8,654 nt of DNA. It comes from Lachnospiraceae bacterium. GTDB taxonomy: Bacteria; Bacillota; Clostridia; Lachnospirales; Lachnospiraceae. Positions 6,201-8,654 of this stretch are shown piece after piece. Every line of letters begins with the position of its first letter. Position 1 is the stretch's first letter. The notes beneath the pieces are model-generated. The model made no database searches. It had not been told where the DNA came from and worked only from the letters and a program-made list of their open reading frames with translations. The stretch is from contig DLYC01000190.1 in the NCBI GenBank assembly GCA_003447895.1, positions 326-8,979 of the forward strand, written 5' to 3'. A program made the translations under genes and the position numbers.

Positions 6201-6858
6201 CAGCGATTGAATTCACGTACGATGCGAGCAGAGAATACATAGCGCAATTTAGCCCGTCCAGCCTCCTTGCCGCACGTCTTGCGGCTTTCAGCTTCACCGG
6301 CTTCTTCGAAATGCCAAAAGCCTGCTCCACATACGCGGCAAACAACTCATCCGCGCTGTGCCCGTCCCCCTCGATATTCAGGGCATTACTGTCCTCCCCC
6401 TCAATCGTGATTGTTCCGTTCACGTGTGCGGCTGCGTTTTCTTCCTCACCTGTTGAGCCGGTCGCAGCATCCGTACTGCCGGCGGTCTCAGCGACTTCCA
6501 CGTCAGCGTCTACTTCCTCGACCGGTTCGACGGCGGTATCTGCGGCTTCCGTACTGCCGGCGGTGGCATCGACGTCGTCCACGACTGCATCAGTTTCTGT
6601 GCTGCCGGTTGTTTCAGCGTCGGCCACTTCGTCTACTTCAATCAAGGTCGATTCTGTGTCGCCTGCCTCGGATATGCCCTCTTCGGTTTCCGGCTCGTTT
6701 TTTTCCTCCGTATTCGTATCAGCCTCGCCCGCCTCCCGGGCAGACTCCTCCGCGCTGCTCTCCACAGCGTACACCTGCGCCGGTGCACCAGCCGGAACAG
6801 AAGCAACCGCAACCATCGCTGCCATAACCAAAACCCATATGCGATTGTTTGTAAGCAT
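3202..6858 (-). CDS. Secreted transglutaminase-like / BspA-type LRR protein with Big_2, YDG-like and Fn3-like domains
   Basis: This 1218-residue exported protein starts with a signal peptide (about 1-31: a hydrophobic stretch, then an Ala-rich cleavage region ending near QVYA). Residues 32-145 are a Glu/Asp/Thr/Ala-rich acidic linker with GST-centred repeats. A transglutaminase-like domain follows (about 370-495) with a plausible Cys-His-Asp triad: NVVCEGYA (Cys422), GPHMWN (His460) and YLVDLT (Asp476). Two blocks of BspA-type LRR_5 repeats (about 575-745 and 835-945) are separated by a less regular insert. A Big_2 domain (about 974-1047), a YDG/MBG-like domain (about 1053-1122) and a Fn3-like domain (about 1125-1218) end the protein. 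There is no LPXTG motif or C-terminal membrane segment, so anchoring is by other means or the protein is released. AGGAGG lies four bases before the ATG. Such proteins are generally linked to surface binding or protein modification; the substrate here is unknown. Confidence 0.93.
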   Translation of the reverse strand: MLTNNRIWVLVMAAMVAVASVPAGAPAQVYAVESSAEESAREAGEADTNTEEKNEPETEEGISEAGDTESTLIEVDEVADAETTGSTETDAVVDDVDATAGSTEAADTAVEPVEEVDADVEVAETAGSTDAATGSTGEEENAAAHVNGTITIEGEDSNALNIEGDGHSADELFAAYVEQAFGISKKPVKLKAARRAARRLDGLNCAMYSLLASYVNSIADGERESTEFEITVESLESDSVQLSWTAEELGVTSLGTVDENGEATLSDEAFEAARERSGYDLNLIVGSLMADFPYQMYWYDKTQPISWGGFDLTAEYDENGINRIGASGAVTICFPVASDYAAGEYAVDLTIGRSVRDAVQNAEAIIEEFSGESDYQKLRGYFSKICDFVSYNQEAADGNADYGDPWQLIWVFDGDPSTNVVCEGYAKAFQYLCDKTAFDGDISCISVSGNMESESDAGPHMWNIVRMENGLNYLVDLTNCDGYNIGAPDKLFLVGVLDEYSGSVSAGYILTLDRGTISYSYDDLTLSLYDDSELQLAFGNYKDTIGYPEAYEKTVNGIKYRIEQGRATVIGYTGAPVNVVLPESVDNYPVIEIGSMAFDKCKSLKSIKIPRTVEVIADCEENFDGAFYGCKKLTSVEFADDSSLRVLGRRSFEKCTALSRINLPGSLREINESALDGCQSITDLVLPEGLELIGQNALSNLGITTLHIPSTTTMLSWYFAYDCANLEHITVAEGNEKLKVVDDVLYYFSQWYTMQAGVDDSLTDNGECWGLFLYPLQKKDTSYTLWKEAGGIGDGSEIGRNKYIKKINLCNAEFNANEIRCEFTVGSDNPYHTMSGGLLLSKDGKQLVKAPMTKTGELVVPGSVVTVLEGSLSHTKYSTIRFSEGVKKIENYTFSESAVKKVVFAKSVQSIGFGAFYKCDQLAEVYVLNPKCVIDEEIIGMTTLSNPVFYGYTGSKTRDYTNATGRPFRSINKLYISNTSKNIRFGDSFTLKLYYGPDAPAATWKSSNPKVASVKNGVVKGLGLGTSTITARCADGKMISCKVTVVKRVFLPNVILSKTAFTYNGKAQKPTVVVKEGTKVIAARNYKVTYSKGLKNVGAYKVTVELQGNYSGVKTVTYKIVPKGTAVSKIAAGRKSFRVRWRKQTVQTTGYQVSYSQDKTFKKGVKTKTVKGASQTLAEVSGLAGGKYYYVRVRTYKKIGKVSYFSGWSKAVAVKVKP
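6470..6612. repeat. In-gene imperfect repeat encoding the acidic linker
   Basis: TCCGTACTGCCGGCGGT occurs exactly at 6470-6486 and 6548-6564 (78 bases, 26 codons apart), with a diverged third copy at 6596-6612. It encodes the AGSTE/AGSTD/TGSTE motif in the acidic linker of the large secreted protein. Spacings are multiples of three, so copy-number change would keep the frame. Confidence 0.6.
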
Positions 6859-6872
6859 TTCTCCTCCTTCAC

Positions 6873-6969
6873 TTTATGGTGCCAGGCACCATAAACTTCC
6901 GCTTTATAAAGTTTATAAAAATTTTATGGTGCCTGGCACCATAAACTGTACCCGACACCATAAACTCAT
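6873..6969. repeat. Paired palindromic element upstream of the large secreted protein, plus a decayed third unit
   Basis: Two perfect 23-nt palindromes (6873-6895 and 6923-6945, cores GGTGCCAGGCACC and GGTGCCTGGCACC) are 50 bp apart. The spacer contains CTTTATAAAG. A third, decayed unit follows (GTACCCGACACC, 6948-6959, then ATAAACTCA). On the coding strand the promoter-proximal hairpin has an 11-bp stem followed by TTTTTATAAAC (T run at 6917-6921), the best terminator-like copy in the window. The other hairpin ends at GTGAAGGAGGAG, the ribosome binding site of the secreted protein gene. Confidence 0.9.
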
Positions 6970-6976
6970 CATCGAA

Positions 6977-7195
6977 TTACGCCGCCTCATCCAGCTCCGC
7001 TTCTTCCATATCTTCAGCACCATCCGCGCCGTTCCTCGGCAAAGCGATCGGACTCGCCGACACCTCATCGGACCGCTACAGCTCTTGCGCCCAAGCGCGC
7101 TTTCCGCATCCCTTGCGCCCGAGCGCTCTTCCCGCTTTCCAGGCAGCAAGCCCTCGCCGCAGGCCGCTTCACACTCAGAAGACGCCCAGCCTGAA
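6977..7195 (-). pseudogene. Possible C-terminal gene remnant
   Basis: On the minus strand the frame ending at TAA (6977-6979) reads SDEVSASPIALPRNGADGAE, then an acidic tail ending ELDEAA, with codon choice like the neighbouring genes. It is cut by an in-frame TAG at 7076-7078. The adjacent frame upstream (about 7195-7080) reads ISGWASSECEAACGEGLLPG and continues in a similar style, so a frameshift near 7070-7080 could join them. The end lies a few bases before a TGAGTTTATGG repeat edge, the same arrangement as behind the intact genes. No family is recognised. Weak evidence only; it may be chance. Confidence 0.25.
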
Positions 7196-7550
7196 ATGAT
7201 TAGGCACCCCTCGTAATAACTCTCGCAAAATCTCCAACAAATCCCGTCTCCGCGTTCAGATTAGGTGCTGAGACCAGCTTTTCACAAATCATTCCCACGC
7301 ACTTATAGCAAAATTATTACGTTTAGGCACCAGCCAAAATATTGCCTTCCCTATCTCTAATCTCCCCGGTCTATTCATCGCTTTCTTCCGGATTTGCGGG
7401 AACTTTGAGCAAGTTTTCTTTTTCAGTACCCAAACCACGCTTTCCCTGCGGGAACAGAATCGAAAAAAGCTTCTGCCATACCTAATCCGCCGGTTCGCCT
7501 CTGACCATCTCACTTTCTCTTAGGAATTCTGGGTCAAAAACGCCACGCTA
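7196..7550. other. Intergenic stretch without a recognised gene
   Basis: No gene is supported. A 74-residue minus-strand frame (7513-7289) is rich in Arg, Lys and Trp with no domain and no clear ribosome binding site, and is probably chance. TTAGG recurs at 7200, 7261 and 7323 (61 and 62 bases apart), followed by CACC, TGCT and CACC. The AGGCACC half sites at 7202-7208 and 7325-7331 match half of the intergenic palindrome, so this may be old repeat DNA. Composition is more AT-rich than the neighbouring coding sequence. Confidence 0.4.
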
Positions 7551-7629
7551 TACCTAACCCGCCGGCTCCGCAACCACTACTGAGCCGCCGCCACAAGCCC
7601 GCCGGCTCCGCAACCGCTACTGAGCCGCC
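7479..7629. repeat. GC-rich tandem repeat downstream of the phosphorylase gene
   Basis: A 32-nt unit beginning CCCGCCGGCTCCGCAACC occurs at 7558-7589 and 7598-7629 (period 40, one mismatch). Each copy has CGGCTC and GAGCCG arms that can form a hairpin with a 13-nt loop (7563-7587 and 7603-7627). A related 18-mer TACCTAATCCGCCGGTTC (7479-7496) and TACCTAACCCGCCGGCTC (7551-7568) differ at two bases. No coding role is seen. Confidence 0.75.
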
Positions 7630-7646
7630 ACGCCGCAACAGCCGCC

Positions 7647-7682
7647 CCACCGCCACGCGGTGGCGCCAGGCCCCAACACTCA
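7647..7682. repeat. GC-rich hairpin and decayed intergenic palindrome at the phosphorylase stop
   Basis: CCACCGC-CAC-GCGGTGG (7647-7663) is a perfect 7-bp hairpin with a 3-nt loop. It overlaps GGTGGCGCCAGGCCCC, which resembles the GGTGCCAGGCACC element, and is followed by AACACTCA, resembling the ATAAACTCA flank. TCA is the complement of the phosphorylase stop TGA. It may end the phosphorylase transcript, although no U run follows on the minus strand. Confidence 0.45.
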
Positions 7683-8504
7683 GAACCTTCTCACCACTTC
7701 CTTCACAAGCTTCTGCAGCTGCTTGCCCGCGCGGTTCGCGACCTTCTGGATCTCCTCGTGCGAAGTCTCGAAGGTTGTGTTCACGATCGCCATATCCGTG
7801 ATGCAGGTGATTCCCAGGATCCGCATGCCCATGTGGCGGAGCGCAATGCCCTCGCAGCCGGTGCTCATGCCGACCGCATCCGCGCCGAACAGCGCATACA
7901 TCCTGACTTCGTTGGGCGTCTCATAGGCAGGGCCCGTGATCTGCAGATAAACGCCGTCGGCCAGCTCGATTCCCAGATCGTCCGCCGCCGAATGAAGAAG
8001 CGCCTGCAGCTCTTTGTCAAAAACCGCACTGACGTCAGGGAATCTCACCCCGAGCTTACTGTCGTTGGCTCCGACCAGAGGCGAAGGAACAAACGCCGTG
8101 TTCACGTCGTTGATGCACATCAGCGTCCCGGGATGGAAGTCCGGATTGAGTCCTCCCGCCGCGTTGGTCAGGATGATCGCCTCCACGCCCATGAGCGCCA
8201 TCACGCGCACCGGCAAGACGACCTTCTGCATGGGATACCCCTCATAATAATGCACGCGGCCGTTCATCAGCACCACCGGCACCCCATCAAGGTAGCCGAA
8301 AATATACTCCCCCTTGTGGCCCTCCACTGTCGACCGCGGAAATCCCTCGAGCTCTGAATACGGAATTCTGGTCACCACCTCAATGTCGTCGGCAAGGCCG
8401 CCCAGTCCCGATCCCAGGACGATCCCGATCTTCGGTGCAAAATCTGTCCTCTCTCGGACTGCTTTCAGCGCCAGTTCATAATCTGCCATCTTGTTGGTAC
8501 TCAT
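7680..8504 (-). CDS. Purine nucleoside phosphorylase, low-molecular-mass trimeric type
   Basis: The enzyme catalyses phosphorolysis of purine nucleosides to free base and (deoxy)ribose 1-phosphate in purine salvage, in the cytosol. The 274-residue length fits the family. Signatures are GSGLGGLAD (31-39, phosphate loop), GHKGEY (62-67), GRVHYYEGY (82-90), TNAAGGLN (113-120), GPAYETPNEVRM (191-202, Glu195 being the purine-binding glutamate) and GADAVGMST (207-215). The position equivalent to human Asn243, which contacts N7 and O6 of 6-oxopurines, is Asp237 here (CITDMA, codon at 7794-7796), unlike the usual Asn. The start is set by AAAGGGG six bases upstream. An in-frame upstream ATG (8546) lacks such a site and adds 14 non-conserved residues. 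Confidence 0.95.
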   Translation of the reverse strand: MSTNKMADYELALKAVRERTDFAPKIGIVLGSGLGGLADDIEVVTRIPYSELEGFPRSTVEGHKGEYIFGYLDGVPVVLMNGRVHYYEGYPMQKVVLPVRVMALMGVEAIILTNAAGGLNPDFHPGTLMCINDVNTAFVPSPLVGANDSKLGVRFPDVSAVFDKELQALLHSAADDLGIELADGVYLQITGPAYETPNEVRMYALFGADAVGMSTGCEGIALRHMGMRILGITCITDMAIVNTTFETSHEEIQKVANRAGKQLQKLVKEVVRRF

Positions 8505-8508
8505 GCTA

Positions 8509-8515
8509 CCCCTTT
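8509..8515 (-). promoter_or_regulatory. Ribosome binding site fixing the phosphorylase start
   Basis: AAAGGGG on the coding strand, four bases clear of the ATG at 8504. It favours this start over the ATG at 8546 and over the second Met at codon 6. Confidence 0.65.
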
Positions 8516-8584
8516 CTGGATTCTTGTAAAAACCTTCCCGATGCAACTTCTCCCGATGCGGTGCATCCCCATGCAGCGCCTCCT

Positions 8585-8654
8585 CCCGGAATTCTCTGTC
8601 TCCGCCCGGAATTATCCGTCTCCGCCCGGAATCACTCCTCCTCCCGGAATTCTC
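8585..8654. repeat. Short tandem repeat upstream of the phosphorylase gene
   Basis: CCCGGAAT occurs at 8585-8592, 8605-8612, 8625-8632 and 8643-8650 (steps of 20, 20 and 18), each inside a unit such as CGCCCGGAATTATCCGTCTC. The array is cut by the window edge. Just left of it, CCCGATGC occurs twice (around 8538 and 8552). No promoter was recognised in 8505-8654. Confidence 0.75.

Noticed and set aside
5993..7216. A 407-residue open frame on the plus strand
   Set aside because: It is a Ser/Ala/Pro-rich antisense shadow of the signal peptide and acidic linker of the secreted protein, and it runs on through the palindromic repeats (giving GARHHKL and VPGTIN). It has no domain and no continuity with any family.
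7302..7310. Extended -10-like TGCTATAAG on the minus strand
   Set aside because: No matching -35 at a usable distance (the nearest TTGGCT is 24 bases away), so not called as a promoter of the secreted protein gene.
7289..7513. A 74-residue minus-strand frame in the large gap
   Set aside because: Its composition is Arg/Lys/Trp-heavy and unlike the neighbours, there is no ribosome binding site, and it lies in repeat-rich DNA.

Overview
The window looks like a chromosomal segment of a host-associated, mid-GC Clostridia (Lachnospiraceae-like) bacterium. This rests on purine-rich ribosome binding sites, the gene families present, and a large secreted transglutaminase/BspA-type leucine-rich-repeat protein ending in Big_2, YDG-like and Fn3-like domains, a style common in gut Firmicutes. 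All six recognisable genes lie on the minus strand, so transcription runs from high to low coordinates.

In transcription order: a purine nucleoside phosphorylase (8504-7680); about 740 bases with no confident gene but several decaying repeats and a possible gene remnant; the 1218-residue secreted protein (6858-3202); a GNAT acetyltransferase resembling spermidine/thialysine acetyltransferases (3084-2608); a YfcE-type metallophosphoesterase with a C-terminal extension (2504-1749); an SRAP/YedK-type abasic-site protein (1660-1043); and a ProX/YbaK-type prolyl-tRNA editing deacylase interrupted by a one-base frameshift (1002-455). A strong 21-bp hairpin at 367-412 closes the row. The remaining left end is non-coding and contains imperfect direct and inverted repeats.

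The genes do not form an obvious pathway; they are housekeeping or accessory functions. What ties the region together is a repeat. Every intergenic gap from 435 to 6969 carries a palindrome with core GGTGCCAGGCACC, usually as a tandem pair about 50 bp apart with an AT-rich, partly palindromic spacer. On the coding strand these elements run from the stop codon of one gene to the ribosome binding site of the next, and for several genes the stop codon is part of the conserved repeat edge (TGAGTTTATGGTGCC). They look like REP/BIME-type elements doing double duty as intergenic hairpins. No CRISPR array, tRNA, rRNA, transposase or phage gene was seen.
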